Origin: Armatimonas rosea
Lineage (GTDB): Bacteria > Armatimonadota > Armatimonadia > Armatimonadales > Armatimonadaceae
Direction of reading: 5' to 3'
Assembly: GCF_014202505.1 (NCBI RefSeq)
Contig: NZ_JACHGW010000003.1
Coordinates: 1 to 64,000 of the forward strand
DNA length: 64,000 nt
Shown here: one piece after another, positions 34,864 to 42,312 of the stretch
How the letters are laid out: every line of letters begins with the position of its first letter
Numbering within the stretch: the stretch's first letter is position 1
Notes under the pieces: model-generated
The model's input: only the letters and a program-made list of their open reading frames with translations
Told to the model about the DNA's origin: nothing
The model's database searches: none
Position numbers and translations under genes: made by a program

Positions 34864-35538
34864 CTACTCGTCGAGGAGGGCTTTGAAGGTCTCGTCCGTC
34901 TCCGCCAGGTTGCGGAGGCGGGCGACCGCCCGCTGGGCGCGCTTCTTTGAGGCCTCCTCGTGAATCCCTAGCCACGCCGCGATCTCCTGATGCTCCCAGC
35001 CGTAGACCGAGCTGAGGATCAGAGGAGCGGCGTTTTCCTTGCCGAGCTGCTGACGAACCCGGTGCATGAGCTCGTTGCCGCAGAGCTGCTCTACGGGCGA
35101 GGGGGCGTCTTCGGTGAGGCTCTCGATAGCGTGGGTGATCCGGTCCCCGCGCTCGGTGAGGGGCTCTTGGCGGTAGCTCTGGGTGCTCTTGAGGCGCAGC
35201 TTGCTCTGGACAATCTGGCGCGCCACCCGCCGCACACAGCTGGTGCGTAGGTCCGGTGCCGACGACCGCCTTAGCTTGAGCCAGACCTCCGTGATGATAT
35301 CATCGCGCTCCATCCCCGCCAGCGCACCGCAGAACCCATCCACCGCGGCCCCGATTCGCTCCTTGACAAGCAAAAAGAGCTGCTCCTCCACTGCCTGACG
35401 CTCCGCCTCACGCAGAGACGGGTCGTGGAGGAGATGGAGCAGCTCCTCTTCCGTACGGGGACGCGACGACAGGCCTTGCGGCCGTCGCCACACCCGCCAG
35501 AAAAATCCGCTCGCCGCTGTCTGTCGCATCTGTCCCAT
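34864..35538 (-). CDS. Sigma-70 family (ECF-like) RNA polymerase sigma factor
   Basis: The 224 residues fit an ECF-type sigma factor. Region 2 is around FLLVKERIGAAVDGFCGALAGMERDDIITEVWLKLRR (residues about 52-90), and region 4 is LILSSVYGWEHQEIAAWLGIHEEASKKRAQRAVARLRNL (about 175-212) with the helix-turn-helix. The N-terminal about 45 residues are extra. No anti-sigma gene is adjacent. The gene converges on the small Cys/His-rich peptide gene with four bases between the stop codons. Confidence 0.75.
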   Translation of the reverse strand: MGQMRQTAASGFFWRVWRRPQGLSSRPRTEEELLHLLHDPSLREAERQAVEEQLFLLVKERIGAAVDGFCGALAGMERDDIITEVWLKLRRSSAPDLRTSCVRRVARQIVQSKLRLKSTQSYRQEPLTERGDRITHAIESLTEDAPSPVEQLCGNELMHRVRQQLGKENAAPLILSSVYGWEHQEIAAWLGIHEEASKKRAQRAVARLRNLAETDETFKALLDE

Positions 35539-35576
35539 TGTACGCTGTTAACGCATCGTTTGGGGACAGTGTGACA

Positions 35577-36476
35577 TTAGTTGCTGGTCTCGGTCTCCGG
35601 GAAGGTGTAGATCCCCTTGTTGCGGTACTCCTCGGTAATCTGGTTCTGGCTCTTCACCGTCCCGGTCGCCGTGAGCCAGCTGGGGTCCTTGCTCCACTTC
35701 GCGTGGCCATCGCAGAAGATCCAGTTGCGGCCCCCTGCGTGGCGCTGGCCCTTTTCCCAGCGTCCCGTGCCATTGCCCACGACCCCGTAGCCCGGCGCGA
35801 TATACCAGCCCGCAAAGGTCCCGCCCGCGGCAAGCTGTGCGGAGCCCACATCCGAGACATAGATCAGGTTTGCCGGGGAGGCATAGGTTGCCATCGGGCG
35901 CATCTTCCCGCCGGGGATTCCTGCGGTCGCGACCGTGGTGTAGGCCGGGGGAACCAGGGTGCTGTAGGCCGAGCTCAGGAAGTAGTTGCCGGCGTAGCTG
36001 AGCGGGAGCACCTTGGTCATGGCGCTGGCGACACTGCGCATCCCGGCGTAGGCTCCGGGGACATTCATCAGAAGAAGCTGCTGCTCGTAGCACACCGAGT
36101 TGAGCTTGCCCCAGCCGCCCTTATCGGGGTCGCTTGGGCAGACCAGGATGCCGTAGTTTTTCTGGTAGGGCATCACGGCCAGGGGGAAGGCGTAGACCCC
36201 GGAGAAGAAGTTATCGGTGGCGGTCTGCGGGGCCTCGCCGGGAGGGGTACAGGGCCCTTGCCAGCCCGTCTCCGGGAGGATCTCATCGTAGTCCTGCGCG
36301 TACATCATCGCGCCCAGGCCAAGCTGCTTCACATTGGAGAGACAGCTCGCCTGGCGTGCTTTTTCACGGGCTTGGGCAAAGACAGGAAAGAGGATCGCTG
36401 CAAGGATGGCGATAATGGCAATCACAACCAAAAGCTCGATCAGCGTGAACGCCGAGCGAGACGAGAGAGATTTCAT
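35577..36476 (-). CDS. DUF1559 pseudopilin-like protein, stand-alone, 299 residues
   Basis: The N-terminus [20 protein letters not shown] includes the prepilin cleavage site, and [16 protein letters not shown] carries the His-x9-Asp-Gly motif. It differs from the other copies by a Pro/Gly-rich insertion ([19 protein letters not shown]) and the absence of an adjacent enzyme gene. The ATG at 36476 has GTAGGAG eight bases upstream. It begins 38 bases upstream of the sigma factor start on the same strand, so the two could be co-transcribed. Confidence 0.88.
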   Translation of the reverse strand: MKSLSSRSAFTLIELLVVIAIIAILAAILFPVFAQAREKARQASCLSNVKQLGLGAMMYAQDYDEILPETGWQGPCTPPGEAPQTATDNFFSGVYAFPLAVMPYQKNYGILVCPSDPDKGGWGKLNSVCYEQQLLLMNVPGAYAGMRSVASAMTKVLPLSYAGNYFLSSAYSTLVPPAYTTVATAGIPGGKMRPMATYASPANLIYVSDVGSAQLAAGGTFAGWYIAPGYGVVGNGTGRWEKGQRHAGGRNWIFCDGHAKWSKDPSWLTATGTVKSQNQITEEYRNKGIYTFPETETSN

Positions 36477-36544
36477 AGCTAAAACTCCTACCGCAAAGAA
36501 CTGCTTCGATCTTAGCGGTAGGGGAGCAGTCGCAGATTAAGGGT

Positions 36545-37006
36545 TTACGAAGTTTTCGCCGACGAAGACGAGGCGCTGCGCTTGCTGCGCGCGGTGGGCT
36601 TGGCGGGGGCGGCGGGTTTCTCGGTTGGCTCTTCGGTGACCGTGATCGCTGCTGTGGCCTCGGCCTCGGTGGGGGCGGGAGGGATGGGCTTGGCCTTGGG
36701 CGCGGGGCGGGGGGCGATTGTCTTGCCGTGGAGCACTTTCTGGAGGACCGTGTAGGCCTTCTTATTGCGCTGCTTGAGCTGACGGGTCTCTTTACGCACC
36801 TCGGGCAGGAGGGTTGCGATCGCGGTCAGGTGCTCTTCCAGAGACTTGGCCTTGGCCTCCAGGGTGGCGGCGGCATCCCGGTAGGCATCCAGCTCGACCT
36901 GTGCGGCGGCCAGAAGCTCCGGGGCGACTCCGCTCAGCACCGAGAGGGTTCCACCTGCACGGGTAAGCGCCGCGCCGGTCTCCGAGAGAGTGTCTTTAGA
37001 TGACAA
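36545..37006 (-). CDS. Coiled-coil protein with basic Pro/Ala-rich tail
   Basis: The 153 residues split in two. Residues about 25-90 are a helix rich in Ala, Glu and Lys (AAQVELDAYRDAAATLEAKAKSLEEHLTAIATLLPEVRKETRQLKQRNKKAY), a probable coiled coil. Residues about 95-153 are a disordered tail with repeated Pro-Ala-Pro-Lys, ending in a Ser/Lys-rich stretch reminiscent of nucleoid-associated or phasin-like proteins. No family is assigned. The ATG at 37006 follows AGGAACTCACCCTTGTC, with GGAGGAACT as ribosome-binding site. Confidence 0.65.
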   Translation of the reverse strand: MSSKDTLSETGAALTRAGGTLSVLSGVAPELLAAAQVELDAYRDAAATLEAKAKSLEEHLTAIATLLPEVRKETRQLKQRNKKAYTVLQKVLHGKTIAPRPAPKAKPIPPAPTEAEATAAITVTEEPTEKPAAPAKPTARSKRSASSSSAKTS

Positions 37007-37131
37007 GGGTGAGTTCCTCCAAAACGTGGGTTTGATTCGTCCTCAGTATTAATGCCACACGAAAAAAAAGCAAGGATTTGTTAAAAGATTTAACATAAAG
37101 TTTACATGTGATCGTGTGTGCTGTGATGGGC

Positions 37132-37159
37132 TTGCGGGCGCAAGTGAATCGGGTATACT
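37132..37159 (+). promoter_or_regulatory. Promoter of the TPP-riboswitch transcript
   Basis: -35 TTGCGG (37132-37137) and -10 TATACT (37154-37159) with 16-base spacing. The predicted start, near 37166, coincides with the first bases of the riboswitch P1 stem. Confidence 0.7.
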
Positions 37160-37163
37160 GCCT

Positions 37164-37265
37164 GCGTTAACCGCTGGGGGAGCCTGATTCGTCTCAGGCT
37201 GAGAGGGCAGCACGTGCCGACCCCAGAACCTGATCCGGTTCGTACCGGCGTAGGGAAGCGGACGC
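37164..37265 (+). promoter_or_regulatory. TPP (thi-box) riboswitch
   Basis: A thiamine-pyrophosphate-sensing leader. The conserved CTGAGA (37199-37204), ACCTGATC (37228-37235) and GCGTAGGGAA (37248-37257) are exact thi-box elements in the right order and spacing. P1 can form from GCGT plus CCGCT on the 5' side with AGCGG plus ACGC on the 3' side. GGGGGAGCC and GGCTGAGAGGG give P2, and CCGG TTCGTA CCGG gives the P5 hairpin. Placement before pseudopilin genes, not thiamine genes, is unusual. Confidence 0.95.
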
Positions 37266-37294
37266 GCAGGGGGTTGGTTTGCTTGCGCCTCTCT

Positions 37295-37312
37295 CTTCTC
37301 GATGCCGAGGAG
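37295..37312 (+). promoter_or_regulatory. Candidate Shine-Dalgarno-sequestering hairpin (riboswitch expression platform)
   Basis: CTTCTC (37295-37300) can pair with GAGGAG (37307-37312), the ribosome-binding site seven bases before the ATG at 37319, around the loop GATGCC. One G-T pair is included. It could be the off-state structure for translational control, but the small stem makes this tentative. Confidence 0.45.
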
Positions 37313-37318
37313 AAAGTT

Positions 37319-38002
37319 ATGAAGCACGCGTTCACGCTCATCGAGCTCCTCGTTGTCATCGCGATCATTGCGATTCTGGCAGCGATTCTCTTTCCCGTCT
37401 TTGCCCAAGCCCGGGAGAAAGCACGACAGACCGCCTGTCTCTCCAATGCCAAGCAGATTGGCCTGGGGGTGCGGATGTATGTGCAGGACTACGACGAGAC
37501 ATTCCCGATCTGGCACGCCTACTCCAAGAAAACGGCGGCGGTCCACTACGGAATCGAGGTAGATCTCCAGCCCTATGTCAAGAACTTGCCGCTCTTTAAG
37601 TGCCCCGACGATGCGGGGGGGCCGTTTCAGCGCAGCGATGTCCCTGGAACGACTTCCTACTTCGCCGCCTATGGCTCGTCGTACTATTTTGAGCGGCGCT
37701 GCTTCTCCGTGGTCAATGGGTTCTCGATCTCCAACAACTTCCCCACAACCCGCACCACGGCGATTGTCATCGACCCCCAGTACGAGCGCCCCGCCGAGAG
37801 TGTCTTGATGCGCGATGAGATGTTCCCGTGGTTCAACCCCGCGGTGGATACTGCAGGCTACTGGGGCTACAGCGGCTTCTACCAGGCCTGGCACGCGCAG
37901 GGGGGAAGCGCGATCTTCGCCGATGGCCACGCCAAGTTCTTGGTGGGGGCAGGACAGATGCGGACCCTCTTCAAAGACCCCGCTGCACAGGTTCCGTACT
38001 AG
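37319..38002 (+). CDS. DUF1559 pseudopilin-like protein under the TPP riboswitch, copy 1
   Basis: The ATG at 37319 follows GAGGAGAAAGTT and gives 227 residues. [15 protein letters not shown] is the prepilin-type N-terminus. [44 protein letters not shown] and [16 protein letters not shown] (His-x9-Asp-Gly) are shared in order with the next gene, so the two are tandem duplicates. The TPP riboswitch upstream predicts expression when thiamine is scarce. A surface role in scavenging thiamine or precursors would explain this, but it is inference. Confidence 0.9.
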   Translation: MKHAFTLIELLVVIAIIAILAAILFPVFAQAREKARQTACLSNAKQIGLGVRMYVQDYDETFPIWHAYSKKTAAVHYGIEVDLQPYVKNLPLFKCPDDAGGPFQRSDVPGTTSYFAAYGSSYYFERRCFSVVNGFSISNNFPTTRTTAIVIDPQYERPAESVLMRDEMFPWFNPAVDTAGYWGYSGFYQAWHAQGGSAIFADGHAKFLVGAGQMRTLFKDPAAQVPY

Positions 38003-38025
38003 GAAAGGCCACAGGTAAGCAACCG

Positions 38026-38802
38026 ATGAAACACGCCTTTACCCTCATTGAGCTCCTGGTCGTGATCGCGATCATTGCGATTCTGGCCGCGATCCTCTTT
38101 CCTGTCTTTGCGCAGGCACGCGAGAGCGCCCGGCAGACCACGTGTCTGTCGAACATGCGCCAGATCGGCCTTGCGGTGCGGATGTACACGCAGGACTACG
38201 ACGAGACCCTTCCCATCTTCTATGCCTACAATACCCAGCCGGCGGCCGATATCACGGGGCATCTTGGGGTGGAGGTGCTGCTCCAGCCCTACACCAAGAG
38301 CAAGGATATCTTCCGCTGCCCCGATGACTCGGGCGGGCCGGTGCCCCAGGGTGTTCCGAGCACGGTGGACTACGGCGGTTGCTCGGACCTGGCGGGCAAG
38401 GGGCGCTCCTATCGTGATTGCTACGGGAGCTCGTATCGCTTTACACGTGGGGCGCTCTCGGTGATCTCGGGGGTCTCGATGCAGAACAATGTCCTCTGCA
38501 CGCCCAGCAACGACTACTGCCTGCCATCGGGGCCGGTGACCGATGCGGCCTTCCAAGCCCCCGCCGACACCTACCTGATGCGCGAGGAGATGCTCCCCTG
38601 GTTTGGCGGCGACAAAGACACCGGTGGCTCCAAGTACGGCTACTTCCCCGACTACTACCTGCAGTGGCATCCGCGCGGGGGGAGCTTTGTCTTCGCCGAC
38701 GGCCACGCCAAGTTTGTGGTGAGCGCCGGGCAGTTCGATAAGCTCTTCTGCTCCCCCTCCGCGACCCAGAACTTCGCGACTGCCCTCTGGGCCTGCGACT
38801 AG
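38026..38802 (+). CDS. DUF1559 pseudopilin-like protein under the TPP riboswitch, copy 2
   Basis: Starts 23 bases after copy 1; the ATG at 38026 gives 258 residues. It shares the block order of copy 1 ([63 protein letters not shown]) but has a longer middle part with three extra Cys ([27 protein letters not shown]) and ends ...ALWACD. The additional Cys could form disulfides in the exported protein. It is in the same transcript as copy 1. A family A repeat then separates it from the symporter. Confidence 0.9.
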   Translation: MKHAFTLIELLVVIAIIAILAAILFPVFAQARESARQTTCLSNMRQIGLAVRMYTQDYDETLPIFYAYNTQPAADITGHLGVEVLLQPYTKSKDIFRCPDDSGGPVPQGVPSTVDYGGCSDLAGKGRSYRDCYGSSYRFTRGALSVISGVSMQNNVLCTPSNDYCLPSGPVTDAAFQAPADTYLMREEMLPWFGGDKDTGGSKYGYFPDYYLQWHPRGGSFVFADGHAKFVVSAGQFDKLFCSPSATQNFATALWACD

Positions 38803-38811
38803 CCGCATTAG

Positions 38812-39012
38812 GCATCCCTCCCCCCGGCCCCCTCCCTTCCCCTGAAACCCACGTTCCGTGGGGGGAAGGGAGGGGGAGTCAGAGGGGGGGGCACTCCCCC
38901 GACTCATCCCTCGGCACCCCCTCTCCTCCCGCGGAACGCGGAACCAGAGGGAGAGGGGGTCGGCCAGAGCGAGGAACGAGCGGAGGCCGGGGGGAGTGCT
39001 GGTACGCGGGGA
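38812..39012. repeat. Family A repeat, copy 4
   Basis: CCCCCTCCCTTCCCC and GGGGAAGGGAGGGGG form a 15-bp stem around a CCCACGTTCCGTGGG-like core. The second hairpin uses CACCCCCTCTCCTCCC and GAGGGAGAGGGGGTC. It fills the gap between the second pseudopilin and the symporter ATG. It may attenuate read-through from the riboswitch transcript. Confidence 0.8.
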
Positions 39013-39029
39013 GTGCCCCGAGTAATCCT

Positions 39030-40427
39030 ATGAAACAACTACACTTCGCTCTCGCGGACTACGTCGTGCTGGCGCTCTATGTCCTGGCGCTGGTCTTTGT
39101 CGGGCTGCGCCAGCGCAAGCTGGTGAGTAGCGAGGCGAGTGCGTTTCTGGTGGCGGGGCGGGGGCTCACGGTTCCCGCCTTTGTCGCCACCCTTGTCGCC
39201 ACTTGGTACGGCGGCATCTTGGGTGTGGGGGAGCTCTCCTACACGACGGGGCTGGGGGCGTGGACGGTCTTTGGCCTGCCCTACTACCTCTTTGCTCTGG
39301 TCTACGCGCTCTGGCTCGCGCCCAAGGTCCGAACGGCGGCGCGCTTCACCATCCCCGACACCCTGGAGGCCGCGCATGGGCGGCCGGTGGCGCTGCTCGG
39401 GGCGGCGCTCGTGTTCTTTCTGGTCGCGCCCGCACCCTATGCCCTGATGACAGGGACTCTGCTCCAGGGGCTCTTTGGCGGCCCGCTCTGGCTCGCTGTG
39501 ACGGTCGGGACACTGCTCTCGGTGGTCTTTGTGGCCCGTGGGGGGCTGGAGACCGACGTCCGCACCAATAGTGTCCAGTTTCTCTTGATGTTTCTGGGCT
39601 TTGGCCTGCTGGTCGCGTTTTGCTTCGCCAAGGTTGGGGGGCTGCCGACCCTTGCGGCGCAGCTTCCGGCGACCCACAAGAGCCTCTCGGGCGGCAACCC
39701 CCTGCCGTATATCTTGGTCTGGTACTGTATCGCGCTCTGGACCCTCGCCGATCCGGGGTTTCACCAGCGCTGCAGCGCGGCACAGTCGCCTAAGGTCGCG
39801 CAGCGGGGGATTCTGCTCTCGATTCTCTGCTGGGCGCTCTTTGACTTTCTCACCGTGAGCGCGGGCTGCTACGCCCGCGTGCTCCTCCCAAAGCTGGGGG
39901 CTCCCATCGATGCCTACCCCGCGCTCTCGGAGGCGATCCTTCCCCCCGTGGCCAAGGGGATCTTCTGGGTGGGAATGCTGGCGACCGTGATGAGCACCCT
40001 GATCTCCTATGCCTTCCTCGCCGCGACGACAATCGGGCGGGACCTGGCGTGGCGTACGGGCAAGGGCGATGAAGTGCGCTGGACACGGATCGGGGTGGGG
40101 ATCGCCGCGGTCCTCGCGATTGTCGCCGCCCTCGCGCTCCCCTCCGTGGTGGGGCTCTGGTACACAATTGGCACCGCCTTTGTCCCCGGCCTGCTGGTGC
40201 CCTTGCTCACTGCCTACGCCCCAGAGAGCTTTCGTGTCCACCCTGGGTTCACGCTCGTGGGAATGGCGCTGGGTAGCGGCCTACCGCTGGTCTGGATGGC
40301 GCTAGGGCAGAGCAAGGGCGGCATGGACGCGGCACACTACCCGTTTGGTATCGAGGCAATCTACGTGGGGCTCGGGGCATCGCTGCTCTGCTGGGCGCTG
40401 GGAGCGATAAAAAAAGCTGCGGGCTAG
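39030..40427 (+). CDS. Sodium:solute symporter (SSS family), candidate thiamine-precursor transporter
   Basis: A 465-residue inner-membrane protein with about 13 hydrophobic helices. ASAFLVAGRGLTVPAFVATLVATWYGGILGVGELSY and GGLETDVRTNSVQF are the SSS landmarks near helices 1-2 and 5-6. The family imports sugars, amino acids, vitamins or their precursors with Na+. A predicted TPP-regulated member of this family (ThiV) is known from comparative genomics, and the gene lies downstream of a TPP riboswitch, so thiamine or HMP uptake is a reasonable guess. The C-terminal codons and stop lie inside a 26-bp direct repeat that also bounds the HNH insertion. No Shine-Dalgarno sequence is seen. Confidence 0.88.
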   Translation: MKQLHFALADYVVLALYVLALVFVGLRQRKLVSSEASAFLVAGRGLTVPAFVATLVATWYGGILGVGELSYTTGLGAWTVFGLPYYLFALVYALWLAPKVRTAARFTIPDTLEAAHGRPVALLGAALVFFLVAPAPYALMTGTLLQGLFGGPLWLAVTVGTLLSVVFVARGGLETDVRTNSVQFLLMFLGFGLLVAFCFAKVGGLPTLAAQLPATHKSLSGGNPLPYILVWYCIALWTLADPGFHQRCSAAQSPKVAQRGILLSILCWALFDFLTVSAGCYARVLLPKLGAPIDAYPALSEAILPPVAKGIFWVGMLATVMSTLISYAFLAATTIGRDLAWRTGKGDEVRWTRIGVGIAAVLAIVAALALPSVVGLWYTIGTAFVPGLLVPLLTAYAPESFRVHPGFTLVGMALGSGLPLVWMALGQSKGGMDAAHYPFGIEAIYVGLGASLLCWALGAIKKAAG

Positions 40428-40430
40428 GGG
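40405..40430. repeat. Left 26-bp direct repeat of the HNH insertion
   Basis: CGATAAAAAAAG followed by CTGCGGGCTAGGGG. It is identical to 41260-41285. This copy encodes the end of the symporter (AIKKAAG, stop). Its CTAG gives TAG stops to both converging genes: symporter 40425-40427 and HNH 40424-40426. Confidence 0.9.
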
Positions 40431-40825
40431 AAGAGGCTGAGCAGTACCCAAAAGCGGCGTGCATTGCGTTGCGTGGGGCGGTTTAACTGAAGGCACGCCA
40501 CAGTCGCTCGCCCCGTCGCAGTCAGCCCATGGAGCTCCCCAGAGGCTTCGTCGTAGTGAAAGTGTTCTTCCCAGCGATCTCGTCGGGGGTGAAAGAGGGG
40601 GACCATTGTCTGTGTCTGTGGATCAAGGCAGGTCTGACGACTGGCCTTGTGCAGATTACAAGAGCGACAGGCAAGCGCTAGATTCTCGGGGTCATCGGAG
40701 CCACCCTGAGAGACAGGCTCAATATGCTCTATCTCAAATTCCAGGTTCGAGACGAGCTCTGGGGCGTGGCAGTACTCACAGTGGTGGAGAGCACGGGCCG
40801 CGACACTGGGGTGGAGAGGGTTCAT
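40424..40825 (-). CDS. HNH endonuclease
   Basis: The 133 residues carry a zinc-knuckle HNH domain. HHCEYCHAP gives the first Cys pair, EIEHIEPVSQGGSDDPENLALACRSCNLHK the catalytic His, Asn and second Cys pair. The remainder (PLFHPRRDRWEEHFHYDEASGELHGLTATGRATVACLQLN) is a common C-terminal extension of short HNH proteins. It should nick or cut DNA; such nucleases act in mobile elements, phages or restriction. It lies in a segment bounded by 26-bp direct repeats together with the gene at 40833, seven bases upstream. The stop codon is supplied by the left repeat. Confidence 0.9.
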   Translation of the reverse strand: MNPLHPSVAARALHHCEYCHAPELVSNLEFEIEHIEPVSQGGSDDPENLALACRSCNLHKASRQTCLDPQTQTMVPLFHPRRDRWEEHFHYDEASGELHGLTATGRATVACLQLNRPTQRNARRFWVLLSLFP

Positions 40826-40832
40826 GCTCGGC

Positions 40833-41198
40833 TTACTTGCGAGTCGCCTCGAGAAGTGCCTGGGAGCGTGCTATGGTGGCCTCTTCTTCGGCTTGAATGA
40901 GGCTTTCCAGCTCACTCTGTAGCTCGGTCGCAAAGGGCTGAGCACTCTCTTGCGCCTCGCGCCACTGTGCCATCAGTGCACGGAGCCGCTCTCGTTGTGG
41001 GGTGGGAAAGAAACGATCTGCCTGGAAGCGGCGTAGGAGGAGGTAGGGCTCCTCACTGCCCTCCCAGAGAGAATCGGTGAGCTGGAGGGCATCAAGGGCC
41101 GCACCAAGGGTCTCCCCAGATGCCTCTTTATTTTTTGTGAAGACGTGTACCCGCTGAGTATCCTTCTCAGGCGTTTCTGAAATCACAGCAATCGTCAT
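40833..41198 (-). CDS. Hypothetical protein encoded with the HNH nuclease
   Basis: The 121 residues begin with MTIAVISETPEKDTQRVHVFTKNKEASGETLGAALDAL (a strand-rich start) and end in a Glu/Ala/Gln-rich helix. No family was recognised. AGGAGG lies eight bases before the ATG at 41198, the strongest ribosome-binding site in the region. The gene precedes HNH by seven bases, so both are made from one mRNA. It could be a partner or targeting factor of the nuclease, but that is only inferred from linkage. Confidence 0.7.
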   Translation of the reverse strand: MTIAVISETPEKDTQRVHVFTKNKEASGETLGAALDALQLTDSLWEGSEEPYLLLRRFQADRFFPTPQRERLRALMAQWREAQESAQPFATELQSELESLIQAEEEATIARSQALLEATRK

Positions 41199-41259
41199 AT
41201 TGGCTCACCTCCTCAGCTGATTGTACCATTGCACCGCAGAGTGGATGGTGGGCTGGGGA

Positions 41260-41285
41260 CGATAAAAAAAGCTGCGGGCTAGGGG
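41260..41285. repeat. Right 26-bp direct repeat of the HNH insertion
   Basis: Same 26 bases as 40405-40430. Here the repeat continues into CCCGCAGCT, completing a 10-bp-stem hairpin that was probably the original terminator at the symporter's 3' end. The sequence just before the two repeats (GCTGGGAG versus GCTGGGGA) is also similar. Confidence 0.9.
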
Positions 41286-41335
41286 CCCGCAGCTCCTCAC
41301 AAAATCGCGAGGGTAGTCATGTCTCATACAGTGTA
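41263..41335 (-). ncRNA. Short ORF-terminator module 2 (attenuator-like small transcript)
   Basis: On the minus strand: a TACACT box (41330-41335), ATG codons at 41327 and 41320, and then CCCTCGCGATTTTGTGAGGAGCTG. A 10-bp hairpin AGCTGCGGGC/GCCCGCAGCT (41270-41294) with TTTTTTT follows. The frame from 41320 encodes seven residues; that from 41327 reads through the hairpin. The layout matches module 1. Confidence 0.45.
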
Positions 41336-41483
41336 GGGGGAGCGTCTCTGGTGCCTTGGTCCGGTGAGGGCGTAGGAGTCGTAGACTACGCGGGCCGCCA
41401 CGACGGTAGAGGTTTTCCCGATACGTGGCTTAGGATACGAGCAAATAAGCACTTCTCTATCAAGAGAAGATTAAATGTTTATT

Positions 41484-41592
41484 CTACGGGTTTAAATGCG
41501 ACCCAAAAAAGAAAAAGCTGTGGATATTGTATCCACAGCTCCTCACGTTAATGAGGGTTAGTATTTTCATTCAAGAACAAGATACCAACCCT
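41484..41592 (-). ncRNA. Short ORF-terminator module 1 (attenuator-like small transcript)
   Basis: On the minus strand: GAGGGTTGGTAT and ATACTAACCCTC can pair around an ATG at 41570. CATTAACGTGAGGAGCTG follows, then an 11-bp hairpin AGCTGTGGATA/TATCCACAGCT (41516-41540) and TTTTTCTTTTTT. The ATG opens a 28-codon frame ending at TAG (41484-41486). The same GTGAGGAGCTG-hairpin-T-run order is found in module 2. The region follows the HAD-type hydrolase gene and would also terminate it. Confidence 0.45.
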
Positions 41593-41617
41593 CGCACTTT
41601 GATGTATCAAGACGACG

Positions 41618-42283
41618 TTAAATTCCCCAGAGCTGCCGCAGGTGTGTGATGTTGGGGAGGAGCTGGGTGTGGGGGTGGGCCGCTAGCTCCTCGCGGGTGT
41701 GCGAGCCCTCCCAGACCCCGATCACCCAGCCACAGCCCGCCCCGGTTCCTTCCTGGAGGTCCGAGGGGGTATCTCCCACTTTTGCGACACGGGCCGATGA
41801 GAGAATCCCAAAGCGGCTCATCAGGCTCAGCGCCATGTCGGGGTGGGGACGGCCACGAGGCACTTCGTCGCTGGTGACCGAGCCATCGATCAGCAAGCGC
41901 CAGCCCAGGCGGGAGATCACCACATCGGCGATATCCCGCGAGAACCCGGTGTCGAGTGCCACTTTAATCCCGGCCTCGCGGAGCGTCACAAAGACCAGTG
42001 ATGTGCCCTCGATCTCGCGCACGGCGGGGTGGGTCTGGTAGTGGGCGATCATGCGCTCCACAAAGCTCTGGTGGATCTCCGCGACCCGGCCCTCGCTGCC
42101 GCAGACCAGGAGCTGGCGGATCGCCTCGGGCTTGGGCAGGCCCATCACAGCATTGACTTGCTCATGAGTGACCGCCACGCCCGCGCCTGCTAGCGCCTCG
42201 CGCAGGCAGCGGTGGACCGGGCTCCCTTCGTCGTGCACCGTGGTTCCGGCCATGTCAAAGATCACCAGCTCTGGTCGTGTCAT
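41618..42283 (-). CDS. Phosphonatase-like HAD hydrolase
   Basis: The 221 residues fit the HAD subfamily near phosphonoacetaldehyde hydrolase. LVIFDMAGTTVHDEG has the nucleophile Asp with Met-Ala-Gly-Thr, typical of phosphonatases. VALDTGFSRDIAD gives motif II (Thr), SVTSDEVPRGRPHPDM holds motif III with Arg-Gly-Arg-Pro, and RVAKVGDTPSDLQEGTGAGCG motif IV. Phosphonatase-like enzymes cut a C-P bond or a phosphate ester. Nearby PhoX, FAD oxidoreductase and OPA transporter genes suggest an organophosphonate pathway. The gene is last in this minus-strand set. Confidence 0.88.
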   Translation of the reverse strand: MTRPELVIFDMAGTTVHDEGSPVHRCLREALAGAGVAVTHEQVNAVMGLPKPEAIRQLLVCGSEGRVAEIHQSFVERMIAHYQTHPAVREIEGTSLVFVTLREAGIKVALDTGFSRDIADVVISRLGWRLLIDGSVTSDEVPRGRPHPDMALSLMSRFGILSSARVAKVGDTPSDLQEGTGAGCGWVIGVWEGSHTREELAAHPHTQLLPNITHLRQLWGI

Positions 42284-42312
42284 TTGTGTGTCTTTCTTAC
42301 CTTCTTACCTTC

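Noticed and set aside
40424..41285. HNH module as a group I or group II intron
   Set aside because: It lies at the gene end rather than inside the reading frame, has no reverse transcriptase, and is bounded by a 26-base direct repeat, which introns do not create.
41351..41551. Open frame of 66 codons on the plus strand in the gap after the HNH module
   Set aside because: No ribosome-binding site, odd composition, and it overlaps the two terminator modules on the other strand.
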